Numbered from the stretch's first letter, positions 1 to 7,999 are shown. The stretch: DNA of 16,025 nt from QQUD01 sp039029915 (GCA_039029915.1 JBCCFD010000142.1:1-16025), one strand, 5' to 3'. Numbers and translations are program-made. Notes: a model not told the origin generated them from the letters alone.

Positions 1-1
1 G

Positions 2-694
2 TTTATTTTCATGAACGCTGTAGGCAGTGCCGGAGATGTGCGAACAATGCTTCACGAAGCGGGGCATGCATTTCACGCGTTTGAATCCAATCACCTGCCT
101 TATCCCGATCAGCGTCATTCGGGGCATGAATTTAGCGAAGTGGCGTCAATGGCGATGGAACTGCTTGCTTCACCCTACCTGACTAGTGAGTTTGGTGGAT
201 TTTATGATTCTCATGAAGAGGCCGCTCGTCATCGGGCGAATCACCTTAGAAAAATTATCACTTTCTGGCCATATATGGCCGTTGTCGATGCGTTTCAACA
301 TTGGGTGTACAAAGGGGATGATGAAGCGATGGATCCTGACGCCTGTGATGCCAAATGGGCTGAGCTTTGGCGTCGTTTTATGCCCGCCATTGACTGGACT
401 GGCTATGAGGATGTCATGATGACAGGCTGGCACCGGAAGCAGCACATTTTCCGCGCCCCGTTTTACTATGTTGAATATGGTATGGCTCAAGTTGGTGCGA
501 TCCAAGTATGGCGAAACGTGCTTGAGGATCGCAAGGCTGGCCTTGCTCAATATCGGCATGCGCTCACTCAGGGTGGAACCAAATCTTTGCATGATTTATA
601 TGCTTTGGCTGGGGCTAACTTTAAATTTGATTCAAACAGCATGGCGGAGGTTGTTACCCTGCTTGAAGCAAAAATTGAAGAGCAAATGGCTTAA
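2..694 (+). CDS. pepF: M3 family oligoendopeptidase, C-terminal part (5' end outside window)
   Basis: This is the last 230 residues of a zinc metallopeptidase of family M3 (oligoendopeptidase F-like), a cytosolic enzyme that cuts short peptides. The reading frame is open from base 2 with no start in the window, so the gene begins upstream; the ATG at base 11 is internal. Counting from that internal Met, the zinc site is HEAGH at residues 15-19, and the third ligand is probably Glu43 in SEVASM, 28 residues after the first His, which is the family spacing. The flanking FIFMNAVG before the site and the AxFYYVEYGMAQ-like stretch near residue 150-160 also fit the M3 C-terminal catalytic lobe. A protein of unknown family begins 11 bases after its stop. 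Subfamily (PepF or another M3B clade) cannot be settled from the fragment. Confidence 0.93.
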   Translation, partial: FIFMNAVGSAGDVRTMLHEAGHAFHAFESNHLPYPDQRHSGHEFSEVASMAMELLASPYLTSEFGGFYDSHEEAARHRANHLRKIITFWPYMAVVDAFQHWVYKGDDEAMDPDACDAKWAELWRRFMPAIDWTGYEDVMMTGWHRKQHIFRAPFYYVEYGMAQVGAIQVWRNVLEDRKAGLAQYRHALTQGGTKSLHDLYALAGANFKFDSNSMAEVVTLLEAKIEEQMA

Positions 695-705
695 ATGTTT
701 CGTTT

Positions 706-2385
706 ATGATTGATTGGCAAACGGAAGATGATGAGGTGGACTGGCTAGCAGAGCCGGAAGAAACGGCCGTTTCTCCCCATCGTAAGTGGGGCTGGCTTAT
801 TGCGGTTCTGCTGTTTGTTGGTGGGGCCACTTGGTTTGGATTTCAAGTGGCTGAGCGCGTGCAAACAAATCTCCAGCTTGCCCGTGATGTGGTGCGACAA
901 CAGCATCTTTTAACGCTGAGTGCAGCCGTTGAGGATGATGCCGATCTGTTTAACCATATCATCGGTGGTTCCAATTTAGAGTGGCGAGTTTTGCAACAGC
1001 TTTTACTGGAAGAAAACTTGCTGATGAATAAAGCCCCCCTTAACCTTTGGTACAGCACAAATTTCCCTGTAAATGAGCTAGAAACGGCCGTTCAGCTATC
1101 ATCAGACCTCACACAAGCCACGGTCCAAACCGTTGCGCCTTACGAAGCGCTGCAGCCCAACGGTCGTTTTGAAACGATCTGGCTGCGGCACGAAAACCGA
1201 TACAAGTTGCGCAATGACGTGTGGCACCAAACGCCATTTGACGTGGAGGCGGATTTTTGGGGCGAGATGCTCGTGTTTCACGGTGAGCAGTTTGAAATTT
1301 TATATCCAGCGCGAGATAAAGGAATTGCCCGTCGATTAGCCCAGGATTTAGATAACTTAGCCGTTTTGGTTTGTAATGACGCCCAATTTAACTGTGCCGA
1401 TAATGCAGAATATCATCTTTTATTTGATGCTAAACAAACGGCCGTTTATCGGCTATCTGATAATGTGCGCACCAAAGACATTGTGCAATATTTATTGATT
1501 GACGTGCCGGTTTACAGTGTCAAACTCCCCACACCAACCTTGATTGGTTATCCAATGAATGAGTCAAGCTATCAGGCGCTTTATCGAGGCTATGCGGCCC
1601 TGTTTCTTGTGCAACTCATGAATAATTTGCCAACTCAAGCTCCTTTAACCCATCAGATGGTAATCGAAAATTTAGGTGAATTGGGTTTAATAATGCCGCC
1701 AATTTCGACCTTTAACCCGATGCAAGTAAGCGAGCCACCCGTCGCTCTGCCAGCCCGCTCATTACTACTAACGTGTGTTGAGGGAAATGAACCAGCGAGT
1801 TGGCTTTACTCACCTGAATCAGATCAATGGACGCATGTTGGGCAACCGTTTGAGCGTTTTACCTCAGCCCGTCATATCTTGAAGCCGGGTGACTTTCAGT
1901 TTCCTGAAAATGTGGAAAATCAGCTGTTAACGGCCGTTCCAGTTGAATTACGGCCGCTTAGTTTAGAAATATTGACGTATGCGACAGAAAATGGGCAAAC
2001 GGTAGTGGTGGCGCAAGTTTCAAAAGCACATCCTGATCAGTTCGTTTTTTTATATGATGGGTCAGAATTTGTCTTTATCGAGACGGTTCGGAAGCGTGGC
2101 AATAGCCCCATGCCCGTGACCTTTGTGGGAAACAGCCGTTATCTCAGCTTAACCAACTACACGTATGAACGCTCATCCATAACGCTTATTGATTTACAGG
2201 CATTGCTCCCCAACACTCGTTACACGATTGATGGCACCCCTTTTGAAAAATACAGCTGGGCAGATGAAACATGGTTTGTGCTGATAAACGATCGCGAATT
2301 GCGTTTAGTTGCGCCAAGTTTTGGATATGAGAAAGTCGTGTACCACAATCAGGCCGGCTGTTTAATGGGGCAGTGGGCAAATTAG
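706..2385 (+). CDS. Single-pass membrane protein of unknown family (559 aa)
   Basis: I do not recognise a family. The N-terminus is acidic and probably cytoplasmic (residues 1-25), followed by basic HRK and one hydrophobic span at about residues 29-47. A large domain of about 500 residues follows, presumably outside the cell. Residues 160-230 and 280-310 (around YQALYRGYAALFLVQLMN) recall the layout of extracellular gluzincin-like 'peptidase MA' domains, but there is no HExxH, so catalysis is not supported. The ATG at 706 has no clear Shine-Dalgarno sequence; it lies 11 bases after the peptidase stop, so translation may depend on the upstream gene. The gene holds four copies of the AACGGCCGTT palindrome (762, 1083, 1437, 1929), all read as Thr-Ala-Val. 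The ORF is certain by length; the function is unknown. Confidence 0.8.
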   Translation: MIDWQTEDDEVDWLAEPEETAVSPHRKWGWLIAVLLFVGGATWFGFQVAERVQTNLQLARDVVRQQHLLTLSAAVEDDADLFNHIIGGSNLEWRVLQQLLLEENLLMNKAPLNLWYSTNFPVNELETAVQLSSDLTQATVQTVAPYEALQPNGRFETIWLRHENRYKLRNDVWHQTPFDVEADFWGEMLVFHGEQFEILYPARDKGIARRLAQDLDNLAVLVCNDAQFNCADNAEYHLLFDAKQTAVYRLSDNVRTKDIVQYLLIDVPVYSVKLPTPTLIGYPMNESSYQALYRGYAALFLVQLMNNLPTQAPLTHQMVIENLGELGLIMPPISTFNPMQVSEPPVALPARSLLLTCVEGNEPASWLYSPESDQWTHVGQPFERFTSARHILKPGDFQFPENVENQLLTAVPVELRPLSLEILTYATENGQTVVVAQVSKAHPDQFVFLYDGSEFVFIETVRKRGNSPMPVTFVGNSRYLSLTNYTYERSSITLIDLQALLPNTRYTIDGTPFEKYSWADETWFVLINDRELRLVAPSFGYEKVVYHNQAGCLMGQWAN

Positions 2386-2457
2386 CCCTTCCATTAAAAA
2401 AACTGTGAATGTTAAATCATAAAGATGAAAAAATCTGTGGATATTTTCTGATTAAGA

Positions 2458-3771
2458 ATGTTGAAAATTGGGAAGATGAAGCGTAGGTGGATTTGGGCTA
2501 TTTTTATTAGTTTCACTGTGGCAATTTTAGCTGGCGTGGGTTGGCAAAACGGCCGTTCCCTCGAAATTAGCAGCCCAACATCAACCGATCGCGATCTATT
2601 TGGTCAACTGTTTGAAATTGACCAAAACTTGATGATCGTTGGGGCCGGTCGAGACAGCGAACGAGCGCGGGGCGGTGGGGCTATCCACGTTTTTGAAAAA
2701 AACAATAATCGATGGCAGGAAACTTTCAAGCTGTTTCCCGTTGTTTCGACACCCTTTCAGCATTTTGGGCTATCGATAGCGTATGCGGATGATATTCTCG
2801 TGTCAACCGGCTGTACCGATCGCGGAATATTCGAAGCTGGCATAGTGTTTGTTTTTCAACGGCAGCAGGGACAGTGGCGTGAAATTCAGCAGATAAAAAC
2901 GACAACTTGCGTGAATCGAAACAGTATGTTGGCGTTAGAAAACAGCCAGCTCGCCGTGGGCAACATTAGCAGTCGAGAGGTGGTGGTATATGAATGGGGA
3001 GGCGATCAATTTGTGGAGCAGACCACGCTCTCTCCCCGTGAAACGAGCATTTATTCAATCACTGATAACTATGCCCGCCTCAAGATGGTTGCTTTTGATG
3101 ATGATCGCATTGTAATGAGCATGGAAGATGGGGCGGGTGTTTTTGTTTTCCGAAACAGAGATGGGGCTTGGATTGAGGAGCAGCAGTTGACGGTTATAGA
3201 GCCTTCTCTGCGCTATGGTGGCTCAATTGATATTTTTGACCATCGAATAATTGTGGGCGACCCAGAAGGTTGGGCCTGCCAAGGGGCGGATTGTGTGATT
3301 GGGGGGACGGCGTATCTGTTTGAGTGGAATGGTGCTCAGTGGCAGGAGACGATGAAATTCCAAGCAGAACGGCCGTTTGCAGACAGCTGGTTTGGTAATT
3401 CAGTGAATATTTCAGAGGGCACGATTGTGATTGGCGCACCGCTGGAGGTTGCTGGCAGTTTTGGGGCAGCCTATCAATTTAATTTTTGTGATGGTAAATG
3501 GCAACAGCAAACAAGGCTGTTTGCTGGACTGAATCCACGAACCGAATTTGCGATATCCAGAGGGTGGAATACGCTATCGGAAAATGTGCGGGCAGGTGAA
3601 TTGGCCATGGGCGAGGTGGTAACGGCCGTACAGGGGGGGTATCAATTTCCGCTTCAAATTGGTATTGGACCAGCCCTTCAAATACAAGAAAAGCAGATTT
3701 ATGTTGGACCGACGAGGGGGAATATAAATGATGAACGGATTATTTATGAATTTGATCGGGAAGGGTGCTAA
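2458..3771 (+). CDS. Membrane-anchored FG-GAP-type beta-propeller protein (437 aa)
   Basis: A basic N-terminus and one hydrophobic segment (about residues 12-29) give a signal peptide or signal anchor, so the protein should be exported. The rest is a chain of repeats, each with a FG-x-S-like start, a short 'I(V/I)G' strand, then 'G-x-x-Y/V-x-F-x-x-x-x-G-x-W'. I place them at about residues 45-92, 100-146, 155-192, 208-246, 252-302, 310-355 and 403-432. This is the pattern of FG-GAP/integrin-alpha-like propeller blades, and the best repeats are the fifth and sixth. Such domains normally bind proteins or carbohydrates at the cell surface; the ligand here is unknown. ATG 2458 was taken; Met7 at 2476 is an alternative and neither has a strong ribosome site. 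It follows the 559-residue membrane protein by 72 bases. Confidence 0.8.
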   Translation: MLKIGKMKRRWIWAIFISFTVAILAGVGWQNGRSLEISSPTSTDRDLFGQLFEIDQNLMIVGAGRDSERARGGGAIHVFEKNNNRWQETFKLFPVVSTPFQHFGLSIAYADDILVSTGCTDRGIFEAGIVFVFQRQQGQWREIQQIKTTTCVNRNSMLALENSQLAVGNISSREVVVYEWGGDQFVEQTTLSPRETSIYSITDNYARLKMVAFDDDRIVMSMEDGAGVFVFRNRDGAWIEEQQLTVIEPSLRYGGSIDIFDHRIIVGDPEGWACQGADCVIGGTAYLFEWNGAQWQETMKFQAERPFADSWFGNSVNISEGTIVIGAPLEVAGSFGAAYQFNFCDGKWQQQTRLFAGLNPRTEFAISRGWNTLSENVRAGELAMGEVVTAVQGGYQFPLQIGIGPALQIQEKQIYVGPTRGNINDERIIYEFDREGC

Positions 3772-3842
3772 TGTTCTGTCAAGTAGCGTCAGATCTTTTT
3801 TGTTTGCACTCATTAACTGGCGTTACGCAGGACCATTGGTGC

Positions 3843-3910
3843 AAACCTCTGAGGATTTTATAGACTTTCTTATGATTCCCAGACAGATTAGAAACCTTAG
3901 AGGTTTTTTA
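3843..3910 (+). terminator. Two tandem short hairpins after the propeller gene
   Basis: Two similar hairpins lie about 50 bases apart, 70 bases downstream of the propeller gene stop. The first (3844-3859) pairs AAACCTC with GAGGATTT, with one bulged base. The second (3892-3906) pairs AAACCT with AGGTTT over a 3-base loop and runs into six T residues (3904-3909). The second fits a weak intrinsic terminator for the plus-strand operon. They could also be a small duplicated unit. The rest of 3772-3935 shows no gene I can support. Confidence 0.45.
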
Positions 3911-3934
3911 GTGCTTAACATCAGTCAGTAAGTA

Positions 3935-3973
3935 GAAGAACAAAGGCAGAAGGAAAAATCCCTCCTTCTGCCT
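3935..3973 (-). terminator. Intrinsic terminator of rny
   Basis: A perfect 11-base inverted repeat (3944-3954 with 3963-3973, arms AGGCAGAAGGA/TCCTTCTGCCT, 8-base loop) lies 13 bases beyond the rny stop. Read on the minus strand it is followed by a T-rich tail (TTGTTCTTCT). It closes the recA-recX-rny region and faces the plus-strand operon from the other side. Confidence 0.85.
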
Positions 3974-3986
3974 ACAGTTTGTTTCT

Positions 3987-5516
3987 TTATTTTGCGAAGC
4001 CAACCGAACGCGTTTCTCGAATCACTGTCACCTGAATCTGACCGGGATATTGCATACTTTCCTCAATCATCTTGGCAACATTTTTTGAGAGCTGCATCGC
4101 GGCAAGATCATCGATCTTATCTGGTTTTACTAAGATTCTGATCTCACGGCCTGCTTGGAGCGCATAAGCACTTTCAACCCCTTCATGTGAAGTGGCAATA
4201 TCTTCCAACGTGCGCACGCGCTTGATATAGTTTTCAAGACTCTCTCGACGGGCACCCGGACGAGCACCAGAAATCGCATCGGCTGATTCCACAATGATTG
4301 CCTCGATCGATTCAGGTTCTACTTCATGGTGATGTGCAGCTACGGCATTAACAACAATTTTAGGCACGTTGTATCGCTTGATGAATTCAGCCCCCAGCAT
4401 AGCGTGGGTTCCTTCTTGTTCATGGTCCATCGCTTTACCAATGTCGTGTAGGAAAGCCCCCATTTTGGCAACTTCTACATTGGCCCCCAGCTCGGCGGCC
4501 AGAACTGAAGCAATTTTAGCGGCCTCCACTGCATGATGCAGCTGGTTTTGACCGTACGAGGTGCGGTACTTCAAGCGACCCATCATCCGAATAATTTGAT
4601 GATGCAAACCGTGCACATTGGCTTCATAAGCGGCCTGCTCTCCTGCTTCTTTCATGACTTGATCCACTTCTTTGGTGGCGTCTTTAAGTAGTTTTTCGAT
4701 GCGAGCGGGATGAATACGGCCGTCAGTAATCAATTTTTCTAAGGCTCGACGGGCAACTTCGCGCCGCACCGAATCGAAACTGGAAACAGATACTGTTTCA
4801 GGCGTGTCGTCAACCACAATATCAACCCCAGCCGCTTGTTCAAAGGCGCGGATATTACGGCCGTTTCGCCCAATAATGCGTCCCTTCATTTCTTCACTGG
4901 GTAAAGTGACGGTTGATACAGTCACTTCTGCAACTTGGTCGCTGGCAATACGCTGGATGGCCATGATGATCAGCTCGCGCGCCTTTTTATTGGCTGACTC
5001 TTTGGCCTCATCTTCAATTTCACGCATGACACGCGCCATATCCTGACGGGAGTCTCGCTCCACATCTGCCAATAGCTGTTTTTTCGCTTCATCAGTGGTC
5101 ATGGCCGCGATTTTTTCAAGCTGTTCGCGGCGGGCTTGTTCAGTTTGTTCTATTTGATTTTGACGGCGGTCTAACCGGCTTTGCCGTTTGTTTAGAGCGA
5201 CCTCTTTGTGCTCCAATCGTTTGCCCTGCTTATCAACTTTCTCACGCTGCCGATCCGCGCGCTCCTCTGCTCTTGCTAAGTCCTGGTAGCGGCGCTCCAC
5301 TACTTTTTCGGCCTCACCGCGGATTTGCTTAGATTCCCGTCGGGCGGTGTCGAGCAGTTTTTCCGATTCACGGTCAGTTTCGACGCGTTTAAGTGCTAAC
5401 TCATTTTCAAACTCTTGGCGAGCTTTGTCGTTGCGTGGCTTTAAGTAGAAGTAAACGGCCGTTCCCGCAAGACCGCCTCCTACAATTAAGCCAATCAAAA
5501 TGCTTATAATATTCAT
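3987..5516 (-). CDS. rny: Ribonuclease Y
   Basis: Membrane-bound endoribonuclease that starts mRNA decay and cuts single-stranded AU-rich RNA. Order of parts in the 509 residues: a hydrophobic anchor (3-25), a long charged coiled coil (about 30-180), a KH RNA-binding domain with GRIIGRNGRN at 212-221, and an HD phosphohydrolase domain with His327/328, the His357-Asp358 pair in FLHDIGKA, and the conserved ESADAISGARPGARRES stretch near 410-426. Length and order are typical of the family. The start ATG at 5516 is preceded on the minus strand by AGGGAGA about 10 bases upstream. It is the last gene of the recA-recX-rny string, but a 297-base spacer with two large inverted repeats separates it from recX, so it may have its own promoter. 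Confidence 0.97.
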   Translation of the reverse strand: MNIISILIGLIVGGGLAGTAVYFYLKPRNDKARQEFENELALKRVETDRESEKLLDTARRESKQIRGEAEKVVERRYQDLARAEERADRQREKVDKQGKRLEHKEVALNKRQSRLDRRQNQIEQTEQARREQLEKIAAMTTDEAKKQLLADVERDSRQDMARVMREIEDEAKESANKKARELIIMAIQRIASDQVAEVTVSTVTLPSEEMKGRIIGRNGRNIRAFEQAAGVDIVVDDTPETVSVSSFDSVRREVARRALEKLITDGRIHPARIEKLLKDATKEVDQVMKEAGEQAAYEANVHGLHHQIIRMMGRLKYRTSYGQNQLHHAVEAAKIASVLAAELGANVEVAKMGAFLHDIGKAMDHEQEGTHAMLGAEFIKRYNVPKIVVNAVAAHHHEVEPESIEAIIVESADAISGARPGARRESLENYIKRVRTLEDIATSHEGVESAYALQAGREIRILVKPDKIDDLAAMQLSKNVAKMIEESMQYPGQIQVTVIRETRSVGFAK

Positions 5517-5587
5517 TTTTTATTATCTCCCTAGGTGGAGAACAAAAAGGTTCATAAAACAACTTGTTTACCCACTTTGTTCTCTTG

Positions 5588-5640
5588 TAAGTCATTCACA
5601 ATTCGCATTTAGGTCTTAGAAAATGTTTGTGAATGACTTA
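5588..5640. repeat. Perfect 14-base inverted repeat upstream of rny
   Basis: TAAGTCATTCACAA (5588-5601) is exactly mirrored by TTGTGAATGACTTA (5627-5640), with a 25-base spacer. It lies 72-124 bases before the rny start. A perfect 14-base pair at this spacing is very unlikely by chance in 16 kb. It could be a dimeric regulator's operator, a hairpin in the rny leader RNA, or an end-of-recX stem. It has no T tract directly after either arm, so it is not a classic terminator. Confidence 0.6.
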
Positions 5641-5662
5641 TGGTCGTCACGCTCAGCTATTT

Positions 5663-5742
5663 GAATGGAAGAAACAAATTTGAAATAATTAAGGTAGACG
5701 CTTGTTATTTACCGAAATTATTTCAGGGAACTTCTTTCCATT
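5663..5742. repeat. Nested inverted repeat between recX and rny
   Basis: An inner perfect 10-base pair, TGAAATAATT (5681-5690) with AATTATTTCA (5716-5725), has a 25-base loop, the same loop length as the repeat at 5588-5640. An outer imperfect pair, GAATGGAAGAA (5663-5673) with TTCTTTCCATT (5732-5742), encloses it with one extra base on the right arm. The RNA could fold into an 80-base two-tier hairpin about 70 bases after the recX stop. It may be a processing or termination structure, or a small non-autonomous repeat. Confidence 0.5.
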
Positions 5743-5813
5743 GACTTAGGTCGAGCGGCAACGCTTGCCCATCCTTTCACGTAAAACTTGAACGAATGGC
5801 AGAAACGACCAAA

Positions 5814-6449
5814 TTATTCCTCTTCTCTTTCAGCTTCAATCGTTTCCCAAATTAATTGGGTCGTTTCCTTTGCAATATCAAATCGAAAGCCTCGCCGCTG
5901 TAAAAAACCCATCGCTTTTTTGCGAAACGTTTCCTCATCCAAAAAACGCCAGCGAGACATCTGTTTTTGGGCCGCCTGTTGCGCTGCTGAAGTTTCGTCA
6001 ACGTCAGAAACCACAGCGTCAATCGCGTCCATTGCAACCCCTTTTTTTAAAAGTTCAGCCCTTAAAGCCATTTGACTTCGGGGTTTAAAGGTGGTTCGTT
6101 GATCAACCCAATACCGAACAAACGCTTCATCACTGAGCATTTCTAACTCAATAAGACGGTTGAGCACTTTTTCAATAGTCTCATCATCGAATGACTTTCC
6201 CCGCAAATTTTTTCGTACTTCTGAAACGCTGCGTGGGCGATAGGTGATGAAGTTCATCGCCGTTTGTTTGGCAACTTCATAAGAATCTTCAATTTTTAAT
6301 TTAGCTATCTCTTCGTCTGATAGCTCTTGGCCAATTCGTAAACGAACGGCCGTTATCATCGTGACGCCAAATGCAAATTCGTCATCAAGATAAACATTGA
6401 CACGCTCTTTATTTCGTTTTTGCCTGGTTAACCGAGTAACTTTAGCCAT
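5814..6449 (-). CDS. recX: Regulatory protein RecX
   Basis: RecX binds RecA filaments and modulates (usually inhibits) their strand-exchange and ATPase activity. The 211 residues show the family opening (RVNVYLDDEFAFGV at about 16-29) followed by the all-helical three-repeat body, including the RPRSVSEVRKNL segment of the first repeat and 'LEMLSDEAFVRYWVDQRT' of the second. I chose the ATG at 6449; a TTG two codons upstream (6455) would also be in frame, but it touches the hairpin at 6456-6487. No Shine-Dalgarno sequence is visible before either start. The gene lies downstream of recA in the same direction, a very common pairing, but with a 0.5-kb spacer and two terminator-like hairpins between them. 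Confidence 0.93.
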   Translation of the reverse strand: MAKVTRLTRQKRNKERVNVYLDDEFAFGVTMITAVRLRIGQELSDEEIAKLKIEDSYEVAKQTAMNFITYRPRSVSEVRKNLRGKSFDDETIEKVLNRLIELEMLSDEAFVRYWVDQRTTFKPRSQMALRAELLKKGVAMDAIDAVVSDVDETSAAQQAAQKQMSRWRFLDEETFRKKAMGFLQRRGFRFDIAKETTQLIWETIEAEREEE

Positions 6450-6455
6450 AATCAA

Positions 6456-6487
6456 AAAAGCCGTGACAATACCTTGTCACGGCTTTT
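6456..6487 (-). terminator. Strong hairpin just before the recX start (terminator/attenuator-like)
   Basis: A perfect 13-base stem (6456-6468 with 6475-6487, arms AAAAGCCGTGACA/TGTCACGGCTTTT) with a 6-base loop. On the minus strand it ends in a run of T residues that leads into the recX ATG within 6 bases. On the plus strand it also ends in TTTT. It has all features of an intrinsic terminator, yet recX starts directly after it. In E. coli a terminator also lies between recA and recX and recX is expressed by partial readthrough, so the same logic may apply here. The U-rich stretch and hairpin would also occlude ribosome binding. Confidence 0.8.
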
Positions 6488-6513
6488 ATTAGCAAAAAAC
6501 TCAATTGAATCAA
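6485..6513 (-). promoter_or_regulatory. recX: Possible recX promoter
   Basis: On the minus strand TTGATT (6513-6508) and AATAAA (6490-6485) are spaced by 17 bases. If used, transcription would begin inside or at the foot of the 6456-6487 hairpin, giving recX mRNA a 5' stem and almost no leader. The -10 match is poor, so this is only a candidate. Confidence 0.25.
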
Positions 6514-6921
6514 AAAATAAACAACGTTTAAGCGAAATGGCTCAAATCATACCCAAACAGAAAGATTGCGAATCTGGGTACATTTTTTCATTGGAACTGG
6601 GAAAAGATCTGTTGTTTCGCATTAAAACTTCTGTCGATAAGCTTTTGGTCAGAGCGAATGACCAAAGCGGTTTGTTTTCTTTGTTTTGATTCAGACGATG
6701 CTGGCCTTTAAGGTGCTACTGGCACATCGAATGCACGTATTTGCTAAGTTAAGCTAGGGGCAAAACCCTAGGCATTTTATTTTGCCCGTGACGGCGTTTG
6801 GCAATGTTATAATTGGTAAGGGTTCTGATTACACAAAGCCAAGTTCAGTTTTAAAATTCACTACCTATTATTAGAGAGTATCCATAAACGATATACGAAA
6901 ATGATGGATGCGCTTCTAGTT
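6490..6921. other. Non-coding spacer between recX and recA, with possible RNA structure
   Basis: No convincing gene. A plus-strand frame of 71 codons at 6474-6689 starts with TTG inside the recX hairpin, has no ribosome site and no recognisable protein, so I leave it out. Structure seen: ACCCA/TGGGT with an inner GATT/AATC stem at 6551-6578; GCTTTTGGTCA (6641-6651) with TGACCAAAGC (6659-6668), one bulge, followed on the plus strand by a T-rich tail to 6687 like a terminator; and CTAGGG/CCCTAG at 6754-6771. A TATAAT stands on the plus strand at 6808-6813 without a good -35 at 17 bases. These could be parts of a small RNA, but nothing matches a known class by eye. Confidence 0.4.
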
Positions 6922-6969
6922 AGTGACCTAAGTCTTTTAAAAAAAAGGTACCTTTTTTAGACGGTCACT
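6922..6969 (-). terminator. Three-tier palindromic terminator of recA
   Basis: Directly overlapping the recA stop codon: outer arms AGTGACC (6922-6928) and GGTCACT (6963-6969), middle arms GTCT (6932-6935) and AGAC (6959-6962), and a central 18-base perfect palindrome AAAAAAGGTACCTTTTTT (6941-6958). On the minus strand the central stem is followed by further T residues. This fits a Rho-independent terminator closing recA, which makes recX expression depend on readthrough or its own promoter. Confidence 0.75.
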
Positions 6970-7985
6970 TAGTCGGTAGCCAAGCCAAGCGGAGGCAAGC
7001 CAACCTCTTGGCGAATCAAATGTTCCAAATCGTTTAACATTTCCGGGTTTTCGAGAAGATAAACTTTTGCATTCTCGCGTCCTTGACCTAACAAGGTCTC
7101 CCCGTAGCGGAAAAAAGCGCCTCGTTTTTCGATAAAACCAAACTCAACGCCAAGGTCAATCACATCACCCGTTTGGCTGATGCCTTCATTGTACATAATG
7201 TCAAATTCACATTCGGTAAACGGGGGAGCCACTTTATTTTTCTTTACTTTGACGCGAGTTCGATTGCCAACGACTTCACCTTTTGTCTTTATGGCTTGAA
7301 TGCGGCGAATATCTAATCGAACAGACGCATAGAATTTCAAGGCATTGCCACCGCTTGTCGTTTCTGGGCTACCAAACATAACCCCAATTTTTGAGCGAAG
7401 CTGATTTGTAAAAATAACGACGGTGTTGGTTTGTTTAATGACACCAGAGAGCTTTCGCAATGCCTGAGACATAAGTCGTGCCTGCAGCCCAACGTGCGCG
7501 TCACCCATCTCGCCTTCAATTTCGGCGCGGGGGACAAGGGCAGCAACGGAATCGACAACAACAACATCCATTGTGCCTGAGCGGATGAGTGCTTCAGCAA
7601 TTTCAAGGGCTTGTTCACCAGTATCTGGTTGGGAAACATACAAATTTTCAATATCAACACCTAAGCGAGCCGCATAATTGGGGTCTAGGGCGTGCTCCAT
7701 ATCAATGAATGCACAAATACCTCCAATTTTTTGAGCTTCTGCGATAATATGTTGACAAAGTGTGGTTTTACCAGAGGATTCTGGCCCGTAAATTTCTATC
7801 ACGCGCCCTTTTGGAACGCCACCGACACCCAATGCAATATCGAGTGATAAGCAGCCTGTGGGAATGGTATCAACTTCCATATGTGCCGCTTCGCCAAGCT
7901 TCATGATGGCCCCTTCACCGTATCGTTTGGTGAGGGCGGCGATGGTATTTTCTATGGTTTGATCTTTTGGCTTTTGTTTGCTCAT
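6969..7985 (-). CDS. recA: Recombinase RecA
   Basis: DNA-dependent ATPase for homologous pairing, strand exchange and SOS co-protease activity. The 338 residues carry the Walker A motif GPESSGKTT at 67-75, a Walker B-type strand VVVVDSVAALVP near 142-153, the AEIEGEMGDAHVGLQAR segment, and the loop L2 region with FTNQLRSKIGVMFGSPETT and GGNALKFYAS. Length is standard with a short C-terminal tail. The minus-strand start ATG (7985) is preceded by AAGG about 6 bases away. It is divergent from the GNAT gene whose start is 49 bases away. It contains none of the AACGGCCGTT palindromes that fill its neighbours. I see no complete Gram-positive-type SOS box (GAAC-N4-GTTC) in the short intergenic region. 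Confidence 0.99.
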   Translation of the reverse strand: MSKQKPKDQTIENTIAALTKRYGEGAIMKLGEAAHMEVDTIPTGCLSLDIALGVGGVPKGRVIEIYGPESSGKTTLCQHIIAEAQKIGGICAFIDMEHALDPNYAARLGVDIENLYVSQPDTGEQALEIAEALIRSGTMDVVVVDSVAALVPRAEIEGEMGDAHVGLQARLMSQALRKLSGVIKQTNTVVIFTNQLRSKIGVMFGSPETTSGGNALKFYASVRLDIRRIQAIKTKGEVVGNRTRVKVKKNKVAPPFTECEFDIMYNEGISQTGDVIDLGVEFGFIEKRGAFFRYGETLLGQGRENAKVYLLENPEMLNDLEHLIRQEVGLPPLGLATD

Positions 7986-7999
7986 CGGTTGCCTTGGGT

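Noticed and set aside
706..2385. Calling the 559-residue protein a metallopeptidase
   Set aside because: The general outline is suggestive but no HExxH or other metal-binding motif is present.
3728..3931. 67-codon plus-strand frame over the end of the propeller gene
   Set aside because: It begins inside the propeller gene in another frame, has no family resemblance and runs across the hairpin region.
6474..6689. 71-codon plus-strand frame between recX and recA
   Set aside because: It starts with TTG inside the recX hairpin, has no ribosome site, contains a terminator-like hairpin within the frame and resembles no protein I know.
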